A program made the position numbers and the translations under genes. Below, one piece after another: positions 16,874-24,589 of a DNA stretch of 33,839 bases. The first letter of the stretch is position 1, and each line of letters begins with the position of its first letter. The stretch comes from Candidatus Gastranaerophilales bacterium (GTDB taxonomy: Bacteria; Cyanobacteriota; Vampirovibrionia; Gastranaerophilales; Gastranaerophilaceae), in NCBI GenBank assembly GCA_947857085.1, contig CANUDF010000014.1, positions 1-33,839 on the forward strand, given 5' to 3'. The notes beneath the pieces were generated by a model, which saw only the letters and a program-made list of their open reading frames with translations, did not search any database and was not told the origin of the DNA.

Positions 16874-16906
16874 ACTAATAAAGAGCCCCAGGGGCTCTTT
16901 ATTAGT
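16874..16906. terminator. Perfect hairpin terminator at the end of prepilin 1
   Basis: Two 16-base arms (ACTAATAAAGAGCCCC and its exact complement) flank a single A, so the stem folds with a small CCAGG-type loop. The prepilin stop codon (16902-16904) lies inside the stem. The downstream U-run is short (TTTATTAG), so termination may be moderate. It separates prepilin 1 from the lpt operon promoter. Confidence 0.75.
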
Positions 16907-17630
16907 AATCCATTGTCCAGCCGTTCGCTTGCAAATAAGGGATAAACCATAACGCACACCTGCTAGTCGTACCTTCACCTTCATCGGAAAGACAACTCTC
17001 CTTAAAAGATTCAAAATCTGTGTTTGTAAATGAAACAGCCTCACTAGTGTCTGAATTTACCAATAATGAATAAAAATCATAACCCGCAATATTAGGCTTA
17101 TTTTTACCATTTACATCAATGCTGACCTGAACGGAATTGTTAGAACTTGTAAACGGCTTGAGGCATATAGCAGCTCCTGTATTTATAACTGCACAGGTAA
17201 CTAAAGTGCCTGAAATCATAGAAGTTGCACTCATTTGTCTATTTTTTTGAATATTTAAATAATTCTCTGCCAAACAATTCTTTATAGAATTTTTGTTACT
17301 GCCGTCTTCATCAGGCTTACAAAAAAGTACGGCTTTAAAATATTTTTTTAAGAATGCTTCAACACCTTCATCTGTTGATAACGACGAATCACTTAAATCA
17401 TCAACTTCTTCATCTAACATTACATTTGAAAATGCATTAAACAGCTGATTATACGCTTTTTGAATTTGCGCCACATAAACTTTCTTCTTATAATTTGAGA
17501 CCAAATTTGGTAATGTCAATGTCGCCACCACACCTATAATTCCTAATGTGATTAGTGTTTCTGCAAGGGTAAATCCTTTTCTATGAGAGGAGTTTTTTAA
17601 CGCCCCCCCCCTTTTCATGCCCTTTTTCAT
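16902..17630 (-). CDS. Prepilin-like protein 1, frame open through a G9 tract
   Basis: Type II secretion/type IV pilin-like protein of 242 residues. The leader MKKGMKRGGALKNSSHRKG is cut by prepilin peptidase before FTLAETLITLGIIGVVATLTLPN, with the essential Glu at +5 and a long hydrophobic helix. The globular part has paired Cys and ends in DVNGKNKPNIAGYDFYSLL and a Trp-rich tail, resembling pseudopilins of Gastranaerophilales-like genomes. The ATG has AAAGGAG nine bases upstream and a good promoter. Codons 7-10 (Arg-Gly-Gly-Ala) are encoded by nine consecutive G (C9 on the + strand, 17603-17611). In this sequence the tract length keeps the frame; gain or loss of one base would stop the protein. 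Surface or periplasmic fibre role is inferred. Confidence 0.85.
   Translation of the reverse strand: MKKGMKRGGALKNSSHRKGFTLAETLITLGIIGVVATLTLPNLVSNYKKKVYVAQIQKAYNQLFNAFSNVMLDEEVDDLSDSSLSTDEGVEAFLKKYFKAVLFCKPDEDGSNKNSIKNCLAENYLNIQKNRQMSATSMISGTLVTCAVINTGAAICLKPFTSSNNSVQVSIDVNGKNKPNIAGYDFYSLLVNSDTSEAVSFTNTDFESFKESCLSDEGEGTTSRCALWFIPYLQANGWTMDY
17603..17611 (-). repeat. Homopolymeric G9 tract inside prepilin 1 leader
   Basis: Nine C on the + strand, nine G in the coding sense, 19-28 bases into the gene and upstream of the prepilin cleavage site. A tract of this length is out of character for the AT-rich surroundings and matches the tract in prepilin 2 in length and relative position. Such tracts are classic slipped-strand sites. 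Confidence 0.9.
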
Positions 17631-17668
17631 AGTAAATAACTCCTTTCTTCATTATTATTACAAATATT

Positions 17669-17697
17669 ACTATAGCATATTTTATACCTATATGCAA
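17669..17697 (-). promoter_or_regulatory. Promoter of prepilin 1
   Basis: On the - strand TTGCAT (17697-17692), a 17-base spacer and TATAGT (17674-17669), with TG at the extended -10 position (TGC before TATAGT). The predicted start is about 32 bases upstream of the ATG, leaving room for the AAAGGAG site. Confidence 0.6.
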
Positions 17698-17707
17698 TTA
17701 TTGCATA
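17691..17707. promoter_or_regulatory. Palindrome over the prepilin 1 -35 box (candidate operator)
   Basis: TATGCAA (17691-17697), TTA, TTGCATA (17701-17707): seven-base perfect arms around three bases. It fully covers the -35 hexamer of the prepilin promoter and lies about 90 bases upstream of dapA on the other strand. A dimeric repressor or activator site is a reasonable guess; the factor is unknown. Confidence 0.4.
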
Positions 17708-17795
17708 AAAAATAAATCTATCTTAATATTTATAGTAAATTTAAGACTTTTGTTATATAATTATTTAGAAGATTAGGGAAAATGGGGGAATATAT

Positions 17796-18689
17796 ATGTC
17801 AGTAAGATATGATGCAGGTGAAGTTATAACAGCCATGGTTACACCAATGGATGTAAAACGGGAAATTGACTATAATAAAGTTGAATCTCTGACTAAATAC
17901 CTCATAAATCATGGCAGTGATGCTGTTCTTGTTGCTGGAACTACAGGAGAATCGCCTACCCTGACACACGACGAAGAAGTTGAATTAATAAGCACAGTAA
18001 AACGTGCAGCCGCAAATAACGCAAAAGTTATCGCAGGTGCAGGTTCTAATTCAACAGAAACAGCAGTTATGTCTGCAAAACTTGCACAAAAAGAAGAAGT
18101 TGATGCAATACTTTCCGTTGTACCTTATTACAATAAACCTTCACAGCGCGGTATGATTGAACATTTTTCAGCAATTGCTGAAGCTGTTGATATTCCTGTG
18201 ATAATGTATAATATTCCATCCAGAACAGGCGTTACAATGCAGCCTGCAACGGCTGCTTATCTTGCAGGGAAATACGACAACATTGTTGCATTAAAACAAA
18301 GCTGTCCGGATCTGGATATGGTAAGTGAATTAAGATTACTTTGTCCGGAAGATTTTGTAATCTATTCAGGCGATGACAGTCTTACTCTTCCAATGATGTC
18401 GGTAGGAGCATACGGAGTTATTTCAGTTGCATCTCATCTCTTTGGCTCTGAAATAAAATCAATGATTAGAAATTTCAAAACAGGAGAACCTGTTGCAGCT
18501 AGAAATATGCACACAAAATTATTCCCTGTATTTAAAAAACTTTTTATGGCACCAAATCCGGTACCCGTAAAAGCGGCGCTGGCTCATAGAAATTTGATTG
18601 AAGAGTATGTGAGAAGACCGTTAGTGGAACTTTCTGATGATGAAAAAATCATATTATTTTCAGCTATTGACGGTTTCCATGCAGATTAG
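17796..18689 (+). CDS. dapA: 4-hydroxy-tetrahydrodipicolinate synthase
   Basis: Condenses pyruvate with aspartate semialdehyde, the first committed step of lysine/diaminopimelate synthesis, in the cytoplasm. The 297-residue TIM-barrel matches the family length. Visible are GTTGESPTLTHDEE (Thr49/Thr50 of the proton relay), VVPYYNKPSQRG (Tyr111), MYNIPSRTG (Tyr138, Arg143) and VALKQS with the Schiff-base Lys167. ATG 17796 follows GGGGGA at suitable spacing. A TATAAT at 17756-17761 is a likely -10. The meso-DAP made here would supply the peptidoglycan of this diderm cell. Confidence 0.95.
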   Translation: MSVRYDAGEVITAMVTPMDVKREIDYNKVESLTKYLINHGSDAVLVAGTTGESPTLTHDEEVELISTVKRAAANNAKVIAGAGSNSTETAVMSAKLAQKEEVDAILSVVPYYNKPSQRGMIEHFSAIAEAVDIPVIMYNIPSRTGVTMQPATAAYLAGKYDNIVALKQSCPDLDMVSELRLLCPEDFVIYSGDDSLTLPMMSVGAYGVISVASHLFGSEIKSMIRNFKTGEPVAARNMHTKLFPVFKKLFMAPNPVPVKAALAHRNLIEEYVRRPLVELSDDEKIILFSAIDGFHAD

Positions 18690-18760
18690 CCCGTATCGGC
18701 TATAATGCAAAATTTATTTTTGATAAAATAATATCAGTATAGTTATAAGAGGAAAAAACA

Positions 18761-20068
18761 GTGAAAAACAAAATTATTATGTTTTGGGCAATCGTACTTA
18801 TTGTAATTGTATCAACAGTTATAATATTTGTAAAACCCACAAAACTGGGACTGGACTTGGTGGGCGGTTCAAGATTAATGCTTGAAGCACAAACTACCGA
18901 TTCAATCGCAAAAATCACCCCTGAAGTTATGGGGCGTTTACAGTTTGCAATCGAAAACCGCGTTAACAAACTTGGTGTTGCTGAAACTGTAGTACAACAG
19001 GTTGGCGAAAAAAGACTTTTAATTGAAATTCCAAACGTTACGGATCTAAAAGAAGCAAAAGCATTCCTTGGCGAAACAGCACAATTGGAATTTAAAAAAG
19101 AAGGAAAAGATAAAGACGGCAATCAAATATGGATTTCAACCGGCTTAAGCGGACAGGATTTATCCCGTTCTTCATTAAGCACTGACCAAACAGGTCAATG
19201 GGTTGTATCTTTGGAATTTAATGACGCCGGCGCAAAAAAATTCGCAGATTTAACAAAATCTCTTGTAGGGCAGCAAATGGCGATATTCTTTGACGGTGAA
19301 ATTCAATCAGCACCGGTTATCAGAGAAGCAATATACGGCGGCAAAGCTCAAATTTCAGGCGGAAATAGCGGCTTTGAATATGCAGAGGCCGAAAGAATGG
19401 TTAACCTGCTAAACGCAGGCGCCTTACCTGTTCCGGCTAAAATTGTTGAAGAAAATACAGTTGGTCCGACTCTTGGGGCAGACAGTATTGAAAAATCAAA
19501 ATTTGCCGGAATTGTAGGCTTAGGTGCCGTAATGTTATTTATGATAGCATACTATAGATTACCGGGATTAATTGCAGACATTGCATTGATTATTTACAGT
19601 TTAATCCTGTTTGCATTATTCAAAACAATTCCTGTAACATTAACCCTTGCGGGTATTGCAGGTTTTATCCTGTCAATCGGCATGGCTGTTGATGCTAATA
19701 TTTTGATTTTTGAAAGAACAAAAGAAGAACTTCGTGCAGGGCGTAATCTCTTTACTGCAATTAACTCAGGGTTTGACAGAGCTTTCACAAGTATCTTTGA
19801 TTCAAATATGACAACAATTATCACATGTACCATTCTTTATTTACTTGGAACAAGTATTGTTAAAGGTTTTGCTTTAACTCTTGCTCTTGGTGTTATTGTA
19901 TCAATGTTCAGTGCGATCACAATTACTAAAAACTTTATGCACTTAATATTCGGTACAGGTGAATTGAAATATCCTGCACTTTTCGGACTTTCTAAAGACG
20001 AAATCGGCAAGAGTTATGAAGCAACGGAAACCAAACGTGAAAAAGCTCGCTTTGGTATTTTAGACTAG
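18761..20068 (+). CDS. secD: Protein translocase subunit SecD
   Basis: Inner-membrane RND-like subunit that uses the proton gradient to complete Sec-dependent export. The 435 residues contain the first transmembrane helix (about 4-24), the D1 motif LGLDLVGGSRLMLE, a periplasmic P1 domain, and after about 240 the conserved five-helix block (AGIAGFILSIGMAVDANILIFERTKEELRAG, FTSIFDSNMTTIITCTILYLLG). It is shorter than Escherichia coli SecD (615 aa) but similar to the short forms of many other phyla. The start is GTG 18761 with AGAGG eight bases upstream. A TATAAT at 18701-18706 lies in the gap after dapA. Confidence 0.95.
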   Translation: MKNKIIMFWAIVLIVIVSTVIIFVKPTKLGLDLVGGSRLMLEAQTTDSIAKITPEVMGRLQFAIENRVNKLGVAETVVQQVGEKRLLIEIPNVTDLKEAKAFLGETAQLEFKKEGKDKDGNQIWISTGLSGQDLSRSSLSTDQTGQWVVSLEFNDAGAKKFADLTKSLVGQQMAIFFDGEIQSAPVIREAIYGGKAQISGGNSGFEYAEAERMVNLLNAGALPVPAKIVEENTVGPTLGADSIEKSKFAGIVGLGAVMLFMIAYYRLPGLIADIALIIYSLILFALFKTIPVTLTLAGIAGFILSIGMAVDANILIFERTKEELRAGRNLFTAINSGFDRAFTSIFDSNMTTIITCTILYLLGTSIVKGFALTLALGVIVSMFSAITITKNFMHLIFGTGELKYPALFGLSKDEIGKSYEATETKREKARFGILD

Positions 20069-20084
20069 GAAAGGATTGAATAAA

Positions 20085-21083
20085 ATGTTCTCACTAAAAA
20101 AACATGTAGTACATGTAGTTAAATATAGAGTTCTATGGATGGTATTATCTGCAATACTTCTGCTTCCGGGCATTGTTGCAATGATATATTCATCAGTAAC
20201 TTACCCTAATCATGCACCGATGAAAGTCGGCATTGATTATACAGGCGGTACTATTTTACAATATGGATTAAAACAGAAAATTACAAATAATGATTTGACA
20301 ACAACCCGTACAAATTTAGAAAAAATAGGTGTTGAAAATCCGTACTTACAAATCCTGAACGTAAACAATACACAGCAGGAAAACACAAAAAACAATATCA
20401 ATTCAATTATTTCAATAAGAACAAAATTTATTGGAGAAAGTTCTGATGATGTTGAAAACATTACAAATACATTAAATCAACAATATGAATCACCTGAGCT
20501 TATTCAGGTAAGTTCTGTTGGTCCTACAATGGGTAAAGAATTATTTAAAAATTCATTAATCGCTGTAGGTCTGGCATTTTTAGGAATATGTGTCTATCTT
20601 TCAATAAGATTCAAATTTGATTACGCACTTGCTGCATTGTTAGGTATTTTACATGACGTAGTATTTGTATGCGGTGTGTTTTCAATATTGGGGCTTTTGT
20701 ATAACGTACAAATTGACGGTTTATTCATAACCGCAATCCTTACTGTAATCGGTTTCTCTGTTCACGATACAATCGTTGTTTTTGACAGGATAAGAGAAAA
20801 CTTAAGATATTACTCTAAGAAAATGTCATTTGGAGAGATTGTAGACGCATCAGTAAACCAAACTTTAGCAAGAAGTATCAACACATCTTTAACAACATTG
20901 ATTACTCTTGGCGCTTTATATTTCTTCGGCGGAGTTACAACAAAAGACTTTGTTCTGGCAATGATTTTAGGTATTGCAATCGGTACTTATTCAAGTATCT
21001 TCTTCTGCAGTATGCTTGTGGATTTCTGGAATGACAAAAAACAAACACAAAAATCTGCGCCGAAAGAAACTCTGGCTGTATAA
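20085..21083 (+). CDS. secF: Protein translocase subunit SecF
   Basis: Partner of SecD in the SecDF complex. The 332 residues show the first transmembrane helix, the motif KVGIDYTGGTILQY, a small periplasmic domain and the five-helix core with IGFSVHDTIVVFDRIRENL and NTSLTTLITLGALYFFGG. I place the start at ATG 20085, because AAAGG (20070-20074) is ten bases ahead of it and only one base ahead of the in-frame TTG at 20076. It follows secD by 16 bases and is closed by a strong terminator at 21103. Confidence 0.94.
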   Translation: MFSLKKHVVHVVKYRVLWMVLSAILLLPGIVAMIYSSVTYPNHAPMKVGIDYTGGTILQYGLKQKITNNDLTTTRTNLEKIGVENPYLQILNVNNTQQENTKNNINSIISIRTKFIGESSDDVENITNTLNQQYESPELIQVSSVGPTMGKELFKNSLIAVGLAFLGICVYLSIRFKFDYALAALLGILHDVVFVCGVFSILGLLYNVQIDGLFITAILTVIGFSVHDTIVVFDRIRENLRYYSKKMSFGEIVDASVNQTLARSINTSLTTLITLGALYFFGGVTTKDFVLAMILGIAIGTYSSIFFCSMLVDFWNDKKQTQKSAPKETLAV

Positions 21084-21102
21084 AAACAATAATTAAATTA
21101 AC

Positions 21103-21130
21103 AAAAATCCTCCTTTTCAGGAGGATTTTT
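21103..21130 (+). terminator. Intrinsic terminator after secF
   Basis: AAAAATCCTCC, a six-base loop TTTTCA and GGAGGATTTTT give an 11-base perfect stem ending in a T-run. It closes the dapA-secDF group and insulates the prepilin 2 promoter that begins four bases later. Confidence 0.9.
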
Positions 21131-21133
21131 TAC

Positions 21134-21162
21134 TTGACAATTTACGAGAAATAATATTTAAT
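21134..21162 (+). promoter_or_regulatory. Promoter of prepilin 2
   Basis: A perfect TTGACA (21134-21139), 17 bases and TTTAAT (21157-21162). AGGAGG (21174-21179) follows, nine bases before ATG 21189. Intact transcription and translation signals argue that the ATG 21189 is the genuine start although its frame is broken at the C tract. Confidence 0.65.
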
Positions 21163-21188
21163 AAAGAGAGAATAGGAGGATTAATATC

Positions 21189-21928
21189 ATGAAAACGATT
21201 ACTACAAAAGCGGTTCAGGCAGTCACCCCCCCCCGAGTTATACATCTGGTTTAGTTTTTAGCAGATTTAAAGGTTTTACATTAGCAGAGGTCTTGATTAC
21301 CTTAGCTATTATCGGGATAGTTGCAGCATTAACCATACCAGTATTAATTAACAACTATCAAAAAAGAGAAACCATTGTTCGTTTCAAAAAAAGTTATTCT
21401 TTAATGAACCAAGCATTAAAAATGGCTCAAGTTGAAAATGGAGATATAAACACATGGTTAGACGCGGAAACATATGGAATTGAAAATTGGGGAGCAACAT
21501 ATATTGAACCTTATCTAAAAATTGCAAAAAAATGCACGACACATAACGAATGTGGTTACAAGAGTAAAAGCCCCTGGACCAGTGTTGACGGAACACTTGA
21601 TTATTTTAATGTAACAGATACAACCCGAGTAACTTATATGTTAAATGATGGTTCTGTAATAGTAGTTAAAGCATATGATTTAGGTAGTACTCCTGATACG
21701 AATACTATTACCAAAAACATAATTATAGATTTGAATGGACCATCCGGTCCCAATGTAGTCGGTAAAGATGTTTTTTCCTTTAACAGAACTGAAAAAGGTT
21801 TGGAAGACTATTGCAGAGAACAAAGCGAGCAATACATAAAAAATAACTGTAATGCTTCTGCCGGAAGATGCTGTTCCACAAAACTTATAAAAGATGGTTG
21901 GGAAATAAAAGATGATTACCCTTGGTAA
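21189..21928 (+). CDS. Prepilin-like protein 2, frame broken at a C9 tract (probable phase-OFF)
   Basis: From ATG 21189, with strong promoter and AGGAGG, translation runs MKTITTKAVQAVTPPRVIHLV and stops at 21252. One base out of frame the sequence encodes the whole prepilin: SYTSGLVFSRFKG, then FTLAEVLITLAIIGIVAALTIP (Glu at +5) and a globular domain with several Cys and DLNGPSGPNVVGKDVFSFN, the same motif as prepilin 1. The prepilin frame has no ATG, GTG or TTG between its upstream stop (21182) and the signature; the first TTG (21293) is inside the pilin helix. One extra C in the C9 tract (21226-21234) would join ATG and prepilin into 246 residues with a 29-residue leader, close to prepilin 1 (242). 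Phase variation, -1 frameshifting or a sequencing error could explain it. Confidence 0.75.
21226..21234 (+). repeat. Homopolymeric C9 tract inside prepilin 2 leader
   Basis: Nine C directly after GTCA, 38-46 bases into the gene and just before the cleavage site region. The downstream prepilin is in the frame that requires ten (or seven) C. Same length as the tract of prepilin 1. Confidence 0.9.
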
Positions 21929-21964
21929 AATTTACTTTTTTACATAATGGTTTAGACGAATATA

Positions 21965-22852
21965 CTACAATAGAGCTTTAATTGCTTCAATCATGCCGGT
22001 TTCATCGGCATGATTTTTTCCTGCTATATCAAACGCGGTTCCGTGACCCGGCGAGGTTCTTATCACATCCAGCCCGATTGTCATATTAACTGTTTTGGCT
22101 CCGGCAACTGTTTTTATCGGGATTAATCCCTGATCGTGGTAATTCGCTATAATACAATCATATTCTTGTGCTTTTATAAACAATGTATCGGCAGGCAGGG
22201 GATTTGTTATATTAATTCCATTTTCGCGCAAAACATCAACAGCAGGCTGTAAAATTTCTATTTCCTCATCACCTAAAATCCCGTCTTCGCCAGCGTGAGG
22301 ATTAAGCCCGCACAAAGCAAATTTCGGCTCTGAAATTCCAAACTTTTCAATAAAAAATTTCTGTAGATTTGCAACCTTTTCTATAACAAGTTCTTTTGTA
22401 AGCACTATATCTTTTAATGCACAATGCCGTGTTAAAAGCAAAACTCTAAAATTTCCTGCAACAAAAAGCATTTCCGCAAGCTGGTTATCGTGTGCAAGAT
22501 ATTTTTGCAAAATTTCCGTCTGCCCGTTAAAATTATGTCCGACAAGATGCAGTGCATTTTTTGCAACAGGAGCGGTAACAATTCCTTTCCCCTTGAGTTC
22601 ACAAGCTTTTTTTAATGATTGAAAGCAAAACTCACCGCAGGCTTTTGTAACATGTCCTGGCTGAACTTCTTCGTCAAAAGAGATTTCAAGAATTTCATAT
22701 TCTTTGTTCAGATTTCCGTAAAAATCAAGTATTTTTCTGTTAGAAATAAGCATAACTTTATCAGACGCCAAATCAAGCTTATTAAGGGCTTTAATCGTAA
22801 TTTCCGCCCCTATACCGTTCGGATCGCCTGTTGTAATAATAATTTTATCCAT
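21965..22852 (-). CDS. pdxA: PdxA family 4-phospho-hydroxyacid dehydrogenase
   Basis: Either 4-hydroxythreonine-4-phosphate dehydrogenase of vitamin B6 synthesis or the PdxA2 branch that oxidises and decarboxylates 4-phospho-D-threonate/erythronate. The 295 residues carry TTGDPNGIGAEI, GHNFNGQTEIL, GLNPHAGEDGILGDEE, NYHDQGLIPIKT and TSPGHGTAFDIAGKNHAD; the three His of the metal site are present. ATG 22852 is preferred to TTG 22879, which lies well inside the preceding kinase gene; the GAGG ahead of it is rather distant (12 bases). The adjoining four-carbon acid sugar kinase tips the context toward PdxA2, but the sequence alone does not decide. Confidence 0.88.
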   Translation of the reverse strand: MDKIIITTGDPNGIGAEITIKALNKLDLASDKVMLISNRKILDFYGNLNKEYEILEISFDEEVQPGHVTKACGEFCFQSLKKACELKGKGIVTAPVAKNALHLVGHNFNGQTEILQKYLAHDNQLAEMLFVAGNFRVLLLTRHCALKDIVLTKELVIEKVANLQKFFIEKFGISEPKFALCGLNPHAGEDGILGDEEIEILQPAVDVLRENGINITNPLPADTLFIKAQEYDCIIANYHDQGLIPIKTVAGAKTVNMTIGLDVIRTSPGHGTAFDIAGKNHADETGMIEAIKALL

Positions 22853-22856
22853 AAGC

Positions 22857-24173
22857 TTAAACAGCCTCGTGATGGTCAAAATATCTTAAAATATCAATTA
22901 AAGTATTAACACCGCCCAAATTGCCTGACTTTGTTACAATCCATTGTGCATTATGGTCTAAACACAAAGCAATTGCAGGAGAAACCTCATCAATTAACTG
23001 CAATTGAGTTGCACCTATTTCAGCACAGCATTTGTAAGAGGTTTCACCGCCTAGTGTTATAAGTATCAAATCTTTTTTCGCAACAACCTGACGGGTTAAC
23101 TCTGATAAAAAGTCCGTTATAACACTTGCTAATTCAGCTTTTGTTAACTCTGCACGCAATGATTCATCCGAAAAACCGTCAAAATTCTTTATTAAATTTG
23201 AAGTATGAACTACAACAATATTGTTCTCTGCAAGATTTGAAACTACTCTGTTTACAAGTTCTTCCTTAACTCCGCCAAGTATAGTCAGTAAATCCAGACT
23301 TATAATTAATGTGTTTTCGTCAAACTCATCACTCTGCTCTAACCGCTCAATCTGGCTGGCTGTAATCTGGGTAGCGCTACCGGACACAATAAATTTCGGA
23401 AGCTCGGGTAATGATTTTTTGATAGAATCCGCATCTATATCCGGAAACCATACATTACTGAAAGCTCTTGCCGCTGCTGCCGTACCGGCAGGCAATATAT
23501 TGTATTCTGACTTATTGATAGCAAGTACAAGTTGTTCAATATCTGTAGTTGAAACAGCATCTGCTATTATAAGTTTTTTACCTTCTGCTATAAGTTCATT
23601 AATTTTCCTTAAAACCGGACCAGCACCTTTCATAACAGTTGATAAGTCAATTGATGCAACAAAACTGTGAAATTCTTCAGGCAGTTGTGACTTTAACAAT
23701 GTCGGAAGATGGGATTCAAATATAGGTGAATGAGGGTCTCTAGCCATTTCTGTTCTTTCTATAGGTACTCCTTTTAAAAGGTGATACCCCCCTACGGTCA
23801 CTCTTCCTTCTGATGGAAATGCCGGTATTACAACTACTGCATCCCAACCGAGAACTTCTAGAATTCCCAAAGCTTCAACTGCAATATTTCCCCTTACGGT
23901 TGAATCAATTTTTTTATAAAAATAATCAGGCTTTAAAACATCAACAAACATCTGGGTTGTTTGCTTAACTTTTTCATAAGCATCGTGCGGGGTTACATTT
24001 CTTGACTCCGTAGAAATTGCCCAAGTCTGCGTTCCTGTAACATTAAGCGGTTCAACGTCATCTCTCAATAATATTTGAGTTCTGGCCCCTTTTAGATGAA
24101 ACTGCAATGCTGTATCGTTTGCACCTGTTAAATCGTCAGCAATTATACCAACTACATTTGAATTAATTATCAT
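22857..24173 (-). CDS. Four-carbon acid sugar kinase family protein (DUF1537)
   Basis: ATP-dependent kinase of threonate, erythronate or similar acids (family knowledge). The 438 residues have the N-terminal substrate domain with GIIADDLTGANDTALQF and the DSTVRGN motif, and the C-terminal nucleotide domain with ITLGGETSYKCC and VTKSGNLGGVNTL. It overlaps ssb by four bases (ATGA) and ends five bases before pdxA. In known pathways such a kinase makes the 4-phosphate that a PdxA2 enzyme then converts to dihydroxyacetone phosphate, which fits this gene pair. A C6 run at 23787-23792 is in frame and unremarkable. Confidence 0.87.
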   Translation of the reverse strand: MIINSNVVGIIADDLTGANDTALQFHLKGARTQILLRDDVEPLNVTGTQTWAISTESRNVTPHDAYEKVKQTTQMFVDVLKPDYFYKKIDSTVRGNIAVEALGILEVLGWDAVVVIPAFPSEGRVTVGGYHLLKGVPIERTEMARDPHSPIFESHLPTLLKSQLPEEFHSFVASIDLSTVMKGAGPVLRKINELIAEGKKLIIADAVSTTDIEQLVLAINKSEYNILPAGTAAAARAFSNVWFPDIDADSIKKSLPELPKFIVSGSATQITASQIERLEQSDEFDENTLIISLDLLTILGGVKEELVNRVVSNLAENNIVVVHTSNLIKNFDGFSDESLRAELTKAELASVITDFLSELTRQVVAKKDLILITLGGETSYKCCAEIGATQLQLIDEVSPAIALCLDHNAQWIVTKSGNLGGVNTLIDILRYFDHHEAV

Positions 24174-24505
24174 AAAACTTCTGCGTCTCTTTTAGAACCT
24201 AATAATCTTATGTTGTTAGCTATAATCATGAAGTTTTCTCTGTCATTTCCTGTAGCTTTATCAGTCCATTTGTTTTGACCAATTCTGCCGTCAACAGCAA
24301 CCTGAATACCTTTTTTAACGTATTCTCCTGCAAATTCAGCCTGCTTATCCCAAACATCAATATTAAACCAGTCGGCAACTTCAGACTTAGTTTTTGGATC
24401 CCATCGGTTTACTGCTACAGAAAAATTTGCTTTTACTTTTCCTGATTCAAAGTATCTAACCTCTGCGTCTCGTCCTACACGACCGACTATTACTACTGTA
24501 TTCAT
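24170..24505 (-). CDS. ssb: Single-stranded DNA-binding protein, short form
   Basis: OB-fold protein that coats ssDNA in replication and repair. The 111 residues show the SSB signature (MNTVVIVGRVGRDAEVRYF, ANFSVAVNR, DWFNIDVWDKQAEFAGEYV, KKGIQVAVDGRI). It ends (LLGSKRDAEVL) right after the OB fold and lacks the Gln/Gly-rich linker and the acidic tip (DDDIPF-type) that recruits partner proteins in most bacteria. Short SSBs occur in cyanobacteria, so this may be normal for the lineage. GAGG is seven bases before the ATG. Its four-base overlap with the sugar kinase is an odd pairing. Confidence 0.88.
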   Translation of the reverse strand: MNTVVIVGRVGRDAEVRYFESGKVKANFSVAVNRWDPKTKSEVADWFNIDVWDKQAEFAGEYVKKGIQVAVDGRIGQNKWTDKATGNDRENFMIIANNIRLLGSKRDAEVL

Positions 24506-24589
24506 TTATTACCTCTTTCTCGTTTTCTTTCATTTTACAATAAAAACGGAAATCTTGAGGCGAAAACCTTATTTATTAATTAAGAAATG

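Noticed and set aside
18687-18702. Terminator after dapA
   Set aside because: TAGCC/GGCTA gives only a five-base stem and no immediate T-run; it overlaps a possible TATAAT for secD.
23787-23792. C6 run in the sugar kinase as another phase-variable tract
   Set aside because: Only six bases, in an uninterrupted frame, and encodes ordinary Gly codons; below the length usually linked with slippage.
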